Shown here one piece after another: positions 43,420 through 52,470 of a DNA stretch of 64,000 bases. Origin of the DNA: Chitinophagaceae bacterium DXS (GTDB taxonomy: Bacteria > Bacteroidota > Bacteroidia > Chitinophagales > Chitinophagaceae); the NCBI GenBank assembly GCA_030345135.1, contig CP128386.1, positions 1,819,383 to 1,883,382 of the forward strand, in the 5' to 3' direction. Under the pieces are notes generated by a model. The model saw only the letters and a program-made list of their open reading frames with translations. It did no database searches and had not been told where the DNA came from. Both the position numbers and the translations under genes were made by a program. The stretch's first letter is position 1. Every line of letters begins with the position of its first letter.

Positions 43420-43606
43420 ATGAAGCTACAGGTTACATAAAGCCGTCACCGTTAGCATCCTTAGCCTTATGGCAATAAGTGCCTCTTATTTCTGCAGCCA
43501 TGCTGCAACACAACAAAATATAGCAAGAAACGATTTGACCAGCGTAGGTAAAATGCTTATGAAAATATGCATGATAATATACCGGCCTTACAGATATTCT
43601 AACTGA
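43420..43606 (+). pseudogene. Possible frameshifted small secreted protein gene
   Basis: ATG 43420 reads MKLQVT and then stops. If one base (T 43438) is removed, the frame continues KAVTVSILSLMAISASYFCS, a good signal-peptide core, followed by HAATQQNIARNDLTSVGKML and on to TGA at 43604-43606, about 61 residues. The coherent signal peptide across the junction suggests an indel in a real small gene. Chance is not excluded at this length. Confidence 0.35.
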
Positions 43607-43614
43607 ATACCTGT

Positions 43615-43845
43615 TTACTTAGCGGAAGGAAGGAATGCGCCGTGCGGCCCTGCGAAATAGTTGATTGGTGAACGTTGTCCACGTTTGTTATTATACTTGT
43701 AATCAACAAGTAAAGAACTGTCTTTTTCGTCGATATTGAACCATGATCTGTGCAGGTTCTCTGCTTCGGTGTTTTTGTCTGAGCTGTTACTGAAACGTAA
43801 AATGGCCGAGACAATACTACTTCGTTTTAAAATTGATGCTTTCAT
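43615..43845 (-). CDS. Hypothetical protein, 76 aa
   Basis: Not recognised, but the sequence looks real: MKASILKRSSIVSAILRFSN, then an acidic middle (NTEAENLHRSWFNIDEKDSSLLVDYKY) and a C-terminus RGQRSPINYFAGPHGAFLPSAK. It may be a short secreted or peptide-like product; there is no clear signal-peptidase site. Upstream lie an attenuator-like hairpin (43924-43957), a -7 element (44024-44031) and an 18-bp palindrome (44042-44059), all in line with a regulated leader for this gene. A second frame here (43599-43814) is a shadow. Confidence 0.55.
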   Translation of the reverse strand: MKASILKRSSIVSAILRFSNSSDKNTEAENLHRSWFNIDEKDSSLLVDYKYNNKRGQRSPINYFAGPHGAFLPSAK

Positions 43846-43923
43846 ATTTTTTTGTTTTGATGAACACTATCTTTCTACATAAGAAAGATTTGTTTTAACT
43901 GAGACCAGATCTGTAACGACCTA

Positions 43924-43957
43924 TAAAAAAAATTGCCTGCTAGTACTAGCAGGCAAT
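43924..43957 (-). terminator. Perfect-palindrome terminator or attenuator
   Basis: 43932-43957 is a perfect 26-base palindrome with half-site ATTGCCTGCTAGT. On the minus strand it is followed by eight T residues. It lies about 70 bases downstream of a predicted start and 79 bases upstream of the 76-aa gene, so it could end a small RNA or act as an attenuator. A tiny frame ATG-ATT-GCC-TGC-TAG runs into the stem. Confidence 0.75.
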
Positions 43958-44023
43958 CATTATAGTGTTCTTACTTTCGATTTACGGTTAGGTTCCTCTC
44001 GATTCTTTGTCTCAATTACAATG

Positions 44024-44031
44024 CAAACATA
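44024..44031 (-). promoter_or_regulatory. -7 element of the leader
   Basis: Minus-strand TATGTTTG matches TAnnTTTG; predicted start near 44017. Confidence 0.5.
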
Positions 44032-44041
44032 CGAAAAAATC

Positions 44042-44059
44042 TGGTTAATCGATTAACCA
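44042..44059. promoter_or_regulatory. 18-bp palindromic operator, LacI-like
   Basis: TGGTTAATCGATTAACCA is a perfect palindrome with a central CG, the form typical of LacI-family operators. It sits immediately upstream of the -7 element at 44024-44031, where a repressor would block RNA polymerase. The only LacI-type regulator in view is at 51417; a link is speculative. Confidence 0.5.
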
Positions 44060-44118
44060 ATGTTTCATGTTGCGGTTATCATTTCGTTAAAACCACTATG
44101 ACTTAATTAGTTAGTGCA

Positions 44119-44304
44119 TTATTCTTTGCTCAAAAAGAATGCGGGAAACACACCACGACCGCTATAACAAACGTATGTAAGCACTGTTATAATATCGAAA
44201 AAATCAAGATACAGAGAATACCCATTTAAACATTCATCCTCAATATTGAGAGAGATCTTCAAACATTCAATAGCAGACTGGGATATGACAATGTCTTTTT
44301 TCAT
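44119..44304 (-). CDS. Doubtful small protein, 61 aa
   Basis: An open frame from ATG 44304 with a plausible sequence (MKKDIVISQSAIECLKISLN, then a hydrophobic LYLDFFDIITVLTYVCYS). Its start lies five bases before the left arm of the inverted-repeat element at 44309. No family, promoter or conserved context supports it; it could be a chance frame. Confidence 0.3.
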   Translation of the reverse strand: MKKDIVISQSAIECLKISLNIEDECLNGYSLYLDFFDIITVLTYVCYSGRGVFPAFFLSKE

Positions 44305-44308
44305 TGCC

Positions 44309-44550
44309 GTCCCGCTTTAGCGTAATGTCATTTAGTTAAGAAAGCGTTGGAGGTTTTGCTCCCTAGGAGCATCCTGTTTTGAAGAATAAAACAGATCGCC
44401 CAAGCTCCGGTAGAAGCTACCGGTCAACCGCCACATTAGACTCCGCTGGAGTCTAATGACATTTTAAAATCCTGATTTTCTACAAACAGGGAACTCTGCT
44501 GGACCTTTAAAGGTTTTTAACTAAATGACATTGCGCTTTACTGAACGGGA
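44309..44550. mobile_element. Inverted-repeat-bounded, hairpin-rich 240-base element (MITE-like)
   Basis: The ends (44309-44339 and 44517-44550) are imperfect inverted repeats with an exact core AATGTCATTTAGTTAA. Inside are perfect hairpins: TGCTCC/GGAGCA (44357-44371), CTGTTTT/AAAACAG (about 44374-44394), CCGGTAG/CTACCGG (44407-44423) and CATTAGACTCC/GGAGTCTAATG (44434-44458). It codes for nothing. No target duplication is clear. It could be a non-autonomous mobile element or a structured RNA. Confidence 0.6.
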
Positions 44551-44564
44551 AATGCAAAATCATT

Positions 44565-44660
44565 GTTCATGGCTTCAGCCTCAAATTATAATTTTTGAGG
44601 CTAAAGCCATGCTTTAAGATTAATCAGCATCCGCCGGTTAAAACCGACGGTAATGAATCA
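44565..44660. repeat. Two further stem-loops: GGCTTCAGCC type and CCGCCGGTT type
   Basis: CATGGCTTCAGCCTCAAA pairs with TTTGAGGCTAAAGCCATG-like sequence (about 44568-44612), and CCGCCGGTT pairs with AACCGACGG (about 44632-44652). They directly follow the inverted-repeat element and resemble palindromic intergenic repeats. Up to 44809 nothing else is seen. Confidence 0.65.
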
Positions 44661-44809
44661 AATCACCTGACTTATCACTAAAATAAATCCGCGCATTTTA
44701 CTTTGATTGCATTTGGCAGATTAACTGTAAGTGCAACAGCTCAATATTTATGTAACCCACAAATACAATCAGCATTTATATTAGAAAAGTGACATTGATA
44801 CTGTAATCA

Positions 44810-45907
44810 TTACTGCGTTCTTATGGATGCACCATCTCTTATTTCTTCAGATGCGTTCTTTACCAACACGGTTTGTTGCTGAATATTTCCGAATACTTCT
44901 GTTAACGAATCTGTCTGCATTCCCCTGTTTACAGGTATCCATTTAGCTTTGCCATTTTCATCAGCAATCACGAATACTTTTTGTGTACTGCTTACCACAG
45001 CCGACGTTGGCACAAACAGACTTTTTTCATTACGCACAACAGGAAGCATTACCTGCGCATACATTCCCGGCAAAAGTACTTCGTTTGAATTGGGCACATC
45101 AAATTCAGTTACCAGTGAGCGTGTCTGTTGTTCCAATGCAAAAGAGTTGCGTGATAACTTCGCTTTAAAAATTCTTCCCGGCAGCGATGACACTGTGAAA
45201 TTTGTTTCTGCATTCTTCGCAAGACTCTTTGCATATACTTCAGGAATATTTACTGTAAGACGAAGTACATCTTCCTGCTGCAAAACCAACATTGCATTCT
45301 TACCAGATGTTTCATCCGGGCCAACAAGATCACCGACCGAAATATTTCTTTGTGATATAATTCCACTGAACGGTGCCTTAACGGTAAGATAGCTATTTAG
45401 TTGTTCTTTAGCTTTTACTATAGCTTCTGCACTTTGAACAGCGGCTTTATCAGCATCTAATTTTGCAGCACTTGTTTCAAGATCAACTGTTGCCACGGCT
45501 CCTTTTGTTTTGGCAGCAAGCAACAATCTTTTATTGGTCGCATCATCGGCAGCCTGCCTTGCTTTAAAATCAGCCACATTGGCAATGGCCTGCTGTAACT
45601 CAGCTTCCAGCTCAGGTGCTTCAATCACTATAAGCGTTTGACCGGCCTGTACATGACTGCCTCTGTCCACAAATAATTTCTTTACAAAACCTTTTACCTT
45701 AGGATATAGCTGCGTGATGTAATAAGGTTTTAACTCACCGGGTAAGCCTACATCCTGCGACGCATCCATTAATGTGGGATGACACACTTCCATTGCCGTT
45801 TCTTTTACAGGAGCTTCGCTGCTTGCTTTTTTGGCTTCCCCTGAAGAACAGCCCTGCGCAAACCATAACGCGGCAGGTAGAATGATTATAATAAAATATC
45901 GTTTCAT
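44810..45907 (-). CDS. RND efflux periplasmic adaptor lipoprotein
   Basis: Third gene of the second efflux operon. It has a lipoprotein signal ending WFAQGC (Cys20). The adaptor core shows QLYPKVKGFVKKLFVDRGSHVQAGQTLIVIEAPELEAEL (lipoyl half), a helical hairpin, and YLTVKAPFSGIISQRNISVGDLVG (second lipoyl half and barrel). 365 aa. It follows the RND gene by 20 bases. Confidence 0.92.
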   Translation of the reverse strand: MKRYFIIIILPAALWFAQGCSSGEAKKASSEAPVKETAMEVCHPTLMDASQDVGLPGELKPYYITQLYPKVKGFVKKLFVDRGSHVQAGQTLIVIEAPELEAELQQAIANVADFKARQAADDATNKRLLLAAKTKGAVATVDLETSAAKLDADKAAVQSAEAIVKAKEQLNSYLTVKAPFSGIISQRNISVGDLVGPDETSGKNAMLVLQQEDVLRLTVNIPEVYAKSLAKNAETNFTVSSLPGRIFKAKLSRNSFALEQQTRSLVTEFDVPNSNEVLLPGMYAQVMLPVVRNEKSLFVPTSAVVSSTQKVFVIADENGKAKWIPVNRGMQTDSLTEVFGNIQQQTVLVKNASEEIRDGASIRTQ

Positions 45908-45927
45908 AGATAGCGTATTTATATTTA

Positions 45928-48900
45928 TTAGTGAGTTGTTATTAACTGATGATTTTGTTTGTAGAATTCTCCACTTGTATCTTCCGGATCTAATGACACC
46001 GATTTTAGTGACGCCTTTTTTTGTGCCCAGGTGAAAACGTTTGGCAGTACCAGCAACGATGTGAAAGTTGATGCAATCAGTCCGCCAATCACGGCCTGAC
46101 CAAGTGGCGCAACCTGGTCTCCCCCTTCGCCCAAACCACTCGCCATTGGGATCATACCGGCAACCATTGCAATGCTTGTCATCAATATCGGGCGGATGCG
46201 GCTGTTGGCTGCCATCACTGCAGCTTTTGATGCATCACCACATTCCAGCCTTACGTGCTCCGCATTTGTGATCATTAAGATGGCGTTGGCAACACTTACA
46301 CCAACACTCATAATAATACCCATATAAGATTGAAGATTTAAAGTAGCACCGCATAACAACAGCATAACCAGTGAACCGGCAATAACCGCTGGAATTGTTG
46401 AAAGGATCGCCAATGACAATTTAAATGACTGGAAATTGGCAGCCAGTAAAAGAAATATAACTATGATGGAAACAAGCAACCCTGTTTGTAAACTGCTTAG
46501 CGTATCATCTAACAATGACAACTGTCCTTTGGATTCAACCGTTACACCACGTGGCGGTTTTTCCATGGAAGACAATGTGCGCGATATATCCTTCCCTGCT
46601 GTTCCAAGATCTTTGTTGTAAATATTAGCGGTAATTGTTACAAGCCTGTTTGGACCTTTTCTGTCGATTTCGCCTGCCATTGTTTCAAAATGGATGCTTG
46701 CAACCTGCCCGAGGATTAAGTGTTGATCGCCATTACCAACAGGAGTTTCCGCAAAGCTGTTTACAGATGTCATCTGGTTCTCAGGAACCTGCACCTGCAC
46801 CTGGTAGCCAAGACCGGATTTGGGATCAAGCCAGAGATTCTTATCCGTAAAGCGGCTGGATGATGTTGAAGGGATCAATGAACGTGAGATCTGGTAAGTT
46901 GTTGTTCCTAACTGTGCGGCCATTTCCCGGTCAACATTTGCCCGAATAGCGGGTGAATGCAGCGGTTGCGCAATCTGCACATCTCTTAAATATGAAAATG
47001 CTTTCAGGCGTTCCATTATTTTCTTTGCATAGCCTTCGGCATCTCTTAAATTTTTCGCTCCAACTGAAATTTGAATAGGCGTTGGAGAACCCTGGCTCAT
47101 AATTTTCTCTACAAGCTCAACAGGTTCAAATGACGCTTTTAATTGTGGTAGTTCCTTTGCAATATCATTTCGAAGATCTTCCTTCAATGCCGCTATGTTC
47201 ACCTTGTAATCTTCTTCCATGGCGACCTGCAAAACACCTTCATGCGGACCTGATGTGTACAAGAAGATTGGAGCACTACCATAGTTTGCCGGTGTAGTTC
47301 CAACAAACGCAGAAGTTATTTTAACGTTTTGCCTGCCTACACGTTTATCGATCAGGCTAAGTACTTTCAGCATGTCAAGCTCAGTCTTTTCAAACTGTGT
47401 TCCATCCGGTTCTTTGATCCGTAGCTGAAATTGCCCGCTATTAGACTTAGGTAAAATATCGGTACCTATCAAGGAAAACCCTCCGGCTATAACACCGATC
47501 GTAAGTACAAAATATCCGGCAATAACAATTTTTCTCCTGCGCTGCATCTTTTCCAGGAGCCTGTGATAAAACAATTTAAACTTGTCAAAGCCTTTCACTT
47601 TCACAGCTTCTTCGCTACGCAAATGCTGCTCCGTTACCCGTTCTTCATACATTACTTTTTCAACCTCGGCAGTATGGATGCCCTGTTCAGAATTATAATT
47701 TACTTTATGCACTTTCAGCATCCAGTTTGCCAATACTGGCACAAGGGTTTGTGCAAGAATAAAAGAAGCGATCATGGAAAAGCCCACTGCCAGCGCCATC
47801 GGCAAAAACATTGATTTAGGTATGCCCTGCATAATAAAAGCGGGTGCAAACACAGCGAGTATACATAAGGTAATCAGGAATTCAGAAAATACAATCTCCT
47901 TACAAGCGTCCCATATAGCCTGCATTTTAGGCTTGTGCATTTCCATGTGCTGATGAATATTCTCTATGGTAACTGTTGCCTGATCCACCAATATTCCAAT
48001 AGCAAGTGCGAGGCCACTAAGGGTCATGATATTGATCGTTTGCCCCGCTATGTTTAAGAAGATAATGCAGGTAAGCAGTGAAAGCGGAATGGTCAATACC
48101 ACTATAATCACACTGCGCCAATCCCTCAAAAACAAAAGCACCATCAAACCGGTAAGCAATGCTCCTAAAGCACCTTCGCTCACAAGATTCTTGATTGCGT
48201 TGGTTACATAAACAGACTGATCGAACTCGTAAGATATTTTCACGTCTTCAGGAATGGAAGCCTGTAGTTTAGGAAGTGATGCTTTTATATTATTTACAAC
48301 ATCCAGTGTTGATGCATCGGCTTTTTTAATTACCGGAATATAAACAGCTCTTCTGCCATTTATCAATGCATAGCCGGTAGTGATATCAGCAGCATCTTCC
48401 ACAGTACCAATATCTCTTACAAAAACAGTGGGACCGCTTCCCGTATTGATCGGGATATTCAAAAATTCCGAAGGATCTCCTTCGAGTGTATTGAGTGGCG
48501 CGATATATGTTTTATCGCCGATGCGCACATTACCTGCAGCTGAAGGCATGTTATTACGCGCAACGGCTGCTACAATCTGTTCGGGAGTAAGATTATGACT
48601 GCGCATGAGATCAGGATTGATCTTTACAATAATAGTGCGTTGATTGCCACCAAAAGCCGGCGGAGAAGCTACTCCCGGGATAGCCGAAAACATCGGCCTT
48701 ACACGGTTCATCGCCAGATCCTGAATTTCTGCAAGGCTGTGATGCTCACTGGAAAATACAAGCTGTCCCACAGGAATACTACTTGCATCAAACCGGATTA
48801 CCTGTGGTGGAACAGAGCCCGGCGGCAATGAAGCCTGTGCGCGGCTGATATTGGTTGCAATTTCAGCCTGTGCCTGCCCCATATTTGTTCCGGGGTAAAA

Positions 48901-49185
48901 GGTCACTTTCAGCAAGCACAAACCTTGTGTGCTTTTCATTTCAATATCCTTTACGCCAGTTACATAAAGGAAGTTGTTTTGATATGTTGCGGCAAAAAAA
49001 CCGTCCATCTGATCAGGACTAACACCTCCGTAAGGTTGCGCTACATAAATTGTGGGTACGTCAAGCGCTGGAAAAATATCCACCTTAATTGTTTTAATAG
49101 CCAGCACGGAGAAAAAAACGATGCCCATTACAAGTACAATTACCGTAATTGGTTTTCTCAATGCCGATCGTATAATATTCTTCAT
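45928..49185 (-). CDS. RND efflux permease with altered TM4 relay (Asp-Gln)
   Basis: A 1085-aa RND pump with two periplasmic loops. The family is conserved: TIKVDIFPALDVPTIYVAQPYGG near the N-terminus, LFLRDWRSVIIVVLTIPLSL, and the late IMSVGVSVANAILMITNAEHVR. In TM4 the usual Asp-Asp is Asp401-Gln402 (AIGILVDQATVTIENIHQH), so one of the two relay acids is replaced. A charged insertion near residues 505-555 is unusual in length. It lies between TolC (12 bases upstream) and the adaptor gene. It is a different RND subtype from the pump at 38161. Confidence 0.93.
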   Translation of the reverse strand: MKNIIRSALRKPITVIVLVMGIVFFSVLAIKTIKVDIFPALDVPTIYVAQPYGGVSPDQMDGFFAATYQNNFLYVTGVKDIEMKSTQGLCLLKVTFYPGTNMGQAQAEIATNISRAQASLPPGSVPPQVIRFDASSIPVGQLVFSSEHHSLAEIQDLAMNRVRPMFSAIPGVASPPAFGGNQRTIIVKINPDLMRSHNLTPEQIVAAVARNNMPSAAGNVRIGDKTYIAPLNTLEGDPSEFLNIPINTGSGPTVFVRDIGTVEDAADITTGYALINGRRAVYIPVIKKADASTLDVVNNIKASLPKLQASIPEDVKISYEFDQSVYVTNAIKNLVSEGALGALLTGLMVLLFLRDWRSVIIVVLTIPLSLLTCIIFLNIAGQTINIMTLSGLALAIGILVDQATVTIENIHQHMEMHKPKMQAIWDACKEIVFSEFLITLCILAVFAPAFIMQGIPKSMFLPMALAVGFSMIASFILAQTLVPVLANWMLKVHKVNYNSEQGIHTAEVEKVMYEERVTEQHLRSEEAVKVKGFDKFKLFYHRLLEKMQRRRKIVIAGYFVLTIGVIAGGFSLIGTDILPKSNSGQFQLRIKEPDGTQFEKTELDMLKVLSLIDKRVGRQNVKITSAFVGTTPANYGSAPIFLYTSGPHEGVLQVAMEEDYKVNIAALKEDLRNDIAKELPQLKASFEPVELVEKIMSQGSPTPIQISVGAKNLRDAEGYAKKIMERLKAFSYLRDVQIAQPLHSPAIRANVDREMAAQLGTTTYQISRSLIPSTSSSRFTDKNLWLDPKSGLGYQVQVQVPENQMTSVNSFAETPVGNGDQHLILGQVASIHFETMAGEIDRKGPNRLVTITANIYNKDLGTAGKDISRTLSSMEKPPRGVTVESKGQLSLLDDTLSSLQTGLLVSIIVIFLLLAANFQSFKLSLAILSTIPAVIAGSLVMLLLCGATLNLQSYMGIIMSVGVSVANAILMITNAEHVRLECGDASKAAVMAANSRIRPILMTSIAMVAGMIPMASGLGEGGDQVAPLGQAVIGGLIASTFTSLLVLPNVFTWAQKKASLKSVSLDPEDTSGEFYKQNHQLITTH

Positions 49186-49197
49186 TAGAATATGTGT

Positions 49198-50565
49198 TTA
49201 TTGTTGGAGAAAAATTTGAAGATCACCGGTTGCTGCAGCTATCTGCAACAGTGAGCGCCACGCGTTATTGTTAGCAACAGCTTTATCAACATCAGAGCGT
49301 GTAAGCGCGTACAAAGCCTCCTGCTGTTCTGGCAATGTGGCCAGACCTGCCTGGTATCTCGCATTGGATTGATTATACGCCTCTAAAGCAGAAGCATATT
49401 GAACGGGAGCAACTTTTGTTTGCTGCAGGGACAGCCGGTATTGCAAATCCGCATTTTTCAACTGGCGTTGAATGATCTGCTCGTTTTCCTGTAGTTTATA
49501 TTCTGAAGCTTGTATATCCTGCTTTGCAGCCTGGTATTGTTGCTTGTTTTTCACGAGTGAAAGAATGTTCCAGTTCAGACCAACTCCAACAAGATAATTA
49601 TATGCCTGATAAGGCAATCCATCTGAAAGACCACTTTTGTAATCGCCTGTAGCATTGCTTATCCCTGAGCCCCTGGCCATTCCGGCACCAATAACATCCA
49701 CATTAGGGAGCACGGATTTTTTTATCATAAGAGAGCGCTGTGTCTGCGCGTCCACATCCGCCTTTGCAAGCTGAATAACGGGATTGTTGACAACGGAAAG
49801 GGAATGACTTTTTAGTGCCACAGGAATATTCTGCAGGTACTGCATCGTATCTATAAGAACACTATCCGCGTTAATACCTGTAAGTTGCGAGAGCTGAATT
49901 TTCTGGTAGGCCACTTCCTGCTCTCCCTGCAATAAAGCTAACTGAGCATTGGCTACTTCTGCATTTGCATGAGATGAATCAGCGCCCGGCAACAATCCCG
50001 CGCCTGAACGAGCCAATACATATTCCTGGAAGGCCAGTGCTCTTTGTAAGTTATCCTTACGTACCTGAACCAGCTTCTGTGCAAGGTCAAGTAAAAGGTA
50101 TGCGTCTGCTGCTTTAATTTGTTGTTGAAATACTTCATTATCCAGATCATTGCGACTGTACTGCAATTTTGATGCAGCATAGTTTACCTGTTGTTTTATT
50201 CTTCCGAATGTAAAGGCATGCCAGTTAATGATAAGTGAGCTGATATTTCCGGCAATTGGTGTATATATATTCTGAGGTCTGATGCCGCCGGATGTCGACA
50301 ATACAGTACCGTTATTTGAATAACTAATTCCGTTAATCCCATTATCCGTTGCATAACTAAACTGTTGCGCAACAGTAAGTTCGGGCAGATAATCTTTTTT
50401 GCCTGCGTTCAGTGTATATTGAGCCGATTGCACCAGCGAGGCTTTCATTTTTATTGATGGATAGTTGTCACGTACTTTCTGCAAAGCATCCTTCAAACTC
50501 AATATCTGCTGAGCATACGAGCGAACACAGATCAGCAAAATGACTGAAACAAATACTCTTTTCAT
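49198..50565 (-). CDS. TolC-family outer-membrane efflux protein
   Basis: First gene of the second efflux operon, so the order is TolC-RND-adaptor. It has a signal peptide (about residues 1-18, RSYAQ) and the typical TolC helices: LSLKDALQKVRDNYPSIKMKASLVQSAQYTLNAGKKDYLPELTVAQQ and a second repeat with VVNNPVIQLAKADVDAQTQRSLMIKKSVLPNVDVIG. 455 aa. No clear promoter consensus was found upstream. Confidence 0.92.
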   Translation of the reverse strand: MKRVFVSVILLICVRSYAQQILSLKDALQKVRDNYPSIKMKASLVQSAQYTLNAGKKDYLPELTVAQQFSYATDNGINGISYSNNGTVLSTSGGIRPQNIYTPIAGNISSLIINWHAFTFGRIKQQVNYAASKLQYSRNDLDNEVFQQQIKAADAYLLLDLAQKLVQVRKDNLQRALAFQEYVLARSGAGLLPGADSSHANAEVANAQLALLQGEQEVAYQKIQLSQLTGINADSVLIDTMQYLQNIPVALKSHSLSVVNNPVIQLAKADVDAQTQRSLMIKKSVLPNVDVIGAGMARGSGISNATGDYKSGLSDGLPYQAYNYLVGVGLNWNILSLVKNKQQYQAAKQDIQASEYKLQENEQIIQRQLKNADLQYRLSLQQTKVAPVQYASALEAYNQSNARYQAGLATLPEQQEALYALTRSDVDKAVANNNAWRSLLQIAAATGDLQIFLQQ

Positions 50566-50726
50566 CCCTGATTATTTATTTTTTCACAGCTGAATTATGC
50601 CACGATAGAATTTCAGCCACATTAGGGCACGGACAATTCAATCATAGCCAATTCAAGCGATAAGTGATAACAACGAAATTTTACGCCTTGAAGAGAGGCG
50701 CACATTGGTGTGAACAAGAGTGAAAA

Positions 50727-51113
50727 TCAGATAAGAAAAACAGATATGGGCAGGTAATGATGGTTATCCGGTTTGACCTGAAAACGTGTAAGAAGGTCAG
50801 TCTTCTGCATGAAGCGGTGAAAGAATGCGCTTGCAGACATTTCGGCGATAACATTACGATCCATCTTGCATAAGGATCTTACAGAAGGCATCAACAGTTT
50901 CTTTGTATAGCAAGCATTTTCTTCTGCAGCCAGCTCGGCAACATCAAATTCGTTGTTTCTTTTCTTAACTGCCTTCTGAACAAAAATGCTTTCTGTACCT
51001 ACCGCTCTCATTACTTTTAACAGTATTGGATTGTGGCTTAGCGCAGGACGAACAATAACGGCCAAAACCGCTATAATTGCTATTGTGATGCTAAACCTTT
51101 TTTTCCAACTCAT
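50727..51113 (-). CDS. Hypothetical protein with N-terminal membrane or signal segment
   Basis: Not recognised. The N-terminus MSWKKRFSITIAIIAVLAVIV followed by RPALSHNP is an uncleaved helix or signal peptide; the rest is basic (about residues 30-128), with two Cys (Cys68, Cys82) spaced 13 residues apart (ACYTKKLLMPSVRSLC). It could be periplasmic. It is divergent from lacI, across a 303-base spacer with a hairpin of CCTGANA repeats. Confidence 0.5.
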   Translation of the reverse strand: MSWKKRFSITIAIIAVLAVIVRPALSHNPILLKVMRAVGTESIFVQKAVKKRNNEFDVAELAAEENACYTKKLLMPSVRSLCKMDRNVIAEMSASAFFHRFMQKTDLLTRFQVKPDNHHYLPISVFLI

Positions 51114-51264
51114 GTTATAAAATTTCCGGCAAGTACTAAATCGGAGGTATCAAATATACAATTCAGGACGATTGAAAATACTTTAGCTGCAAGGTATTTT
51201 TTGATTAGGCACACCAAATTTAAATGCAAGCGGTTATATGTTAAATGATAATTTTGTTAAATAG

Positions 51265-51407
51265 TGAGGAAGGCTTGAGGTGTGAGGCGTAAGGTGCGAG
51301 GCATGAGGTATAAGGTGTGAGGAGTGAGGCGTAAGGCTTGACGTTTGAAACCCGATACCTGAAACCTGATACCTCACACCTGATACCTGATACCTCACAC
51401 CTCACCC
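51265..51407. repeat. AGGTGTGAGG / CCTCACACCT near-continuous inverted repeat ahead of lacI
   Basis: Left arm 51265-51340 (GAGGTGT, GAGGCGT, AAGGTGC heptamers) faces right arm 51347-51407 (CCTGATA, CCTGAAA, CCTCACA). The loop is almost absent, so the arms could form one long hairpin or cruciform ending ten bases before ATG 51417. Confidence 0.9.
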
Positions 51408-51416
51408 ATCTAACTT

Positions 51417-52427
51417 ATGAACAAAAAAGTGTCTTTAAAAGATATTGCCCAAAAGGTTGGAGTATCAACTGCCCTTGTCTCTTATGTACTAAACGATAAG
51501 CGGCAAAACCGTGTGGGGAAAGACCTTGCAAAGAAAATTAAAAAAACTGCTACTACACTTAATTACCGGCCCAACCAGATTGCAAAAAGCCTTAAGACAA
51601 ATAAAACCAATACCATTGGATTAATTGTGGCTGACATTTCAAATCCGTTTTCATCGCAGATAGCACGGGCAATTGAGGATGAGGCCGAAAAGAATGATTA
51701 TACCGTAATACTTGGCAGTTCTGGAGAAAATGCAGAAAAATCAGCCAAGCTGATCAATATTTTCCTCGAAAGACAGGTTGATGGCATCATCATATGCCCG
51801 GTTGAGAATACACAAGCCCAGGTACGTTATCTTCATAAAATAAATATTCCCTTCGTATTGCTCGACCGCTATTTTCCTGAAGTAAAGGCCAACCACGTGA
51901 GTGTTAACAATTTTGGGGCAGCTTACATGGCCGTTGATCACCTTATTAAGCAAGGCTATAGAAATATTGGCATGATTGCTTACAAGACTTCGCTCGTGCA
52001 TTTACAGGAACGTACGCGTGGATATATCGAGGCACTCAGAAATAATAAACAATCCTTCAAAAAAAGCCGCCTGAAAGAATTGAAAATGGGTTGCACCCAA
52101 CAAGAGGTAGAAAAAGCTATTGATCAATTATTGAAGCAGCCGGTTGATGCACTGTTTTTCACATCCAACACATTGGCTAGTTGTGGCATTAAATACATTA
52201 ATAAGCTGCATATTCAGGTTCCCAATGATCTGGGTATTGTAAGCTTTGACGAAACAGAAGCAGCGGATCTGTTTTATGCACCCCTCACCTACATTAAACA
52301 ACCCATTGATGAAATGGGCAAGCAATCGCTGCATATTCTTCTTGATAAAATATCCGGCAAAAAGAAAATGATCACATCTAACATTGATGGTGAATTGATT
52401 GTACAACGATCATCGGTTTTGGAATAA
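51417..52427 (+). CDS. LacI family transcriptional regulator
   Basis: A sugar-responsive repressor or activator. The N-terminal helix-turn-helix is VSLKDIAQKVGVSTALVSYVLNDK, followed by the hinge helix region NYRPNQIAKSLKTNKTNTIGLIVADISNPF. The periplasmic-binding-protein-like domain fills the rest, including DGIIICPVENTQ, YRNIGMIAYKTSLVHLQERTRGY and a C-terminal GIVSFDETEAADLFYAPLTYIKQPIDEMG. 336 aa, normal. No transport or catabolic genes follow, so the target is unknown. The translation start sits at the foot of a repeat hairpin. Confidence 0.93.
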   Translation: MNKKVSLKDIAQKVGVSTALVSYVLNDKRQNRVGKDLAKKIKKTATTLNYRPNQIAKSLKTNKTNTIGLIVADISNPFSSQIARAIEDEAEKNDYTVILGSSGENAEKSAKLINIFLERQVDGIIICPVENTQAQVRYLHKINIPFVLLDRYFPEVKANHVSVNNFGAAYMAVDHLIKQGYRNIGMIAYKTSLVHLQERTRGYIEALRNNKQSFKKSRLKELKMGCTQQEVEKAIDQLLKQPVDALFFTSNTLASCGIKYINKLHIQVPNDLGIVSFDETEAADLFYAPLTYIKQPIDEMGKQSLHILLDKISGKKKMITSNIDGELIVQRSSVLE

Positions 52428-52470
52428 ATATCATTCCCAAATTCAAAAAAATCAAATTTCTTTGCATTAA

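Noticed and set aside
43599-43814. 71-codon minus-strand frame
   Set aside because: It overlaps the more protein-like 43615-43845 frame in another phase.
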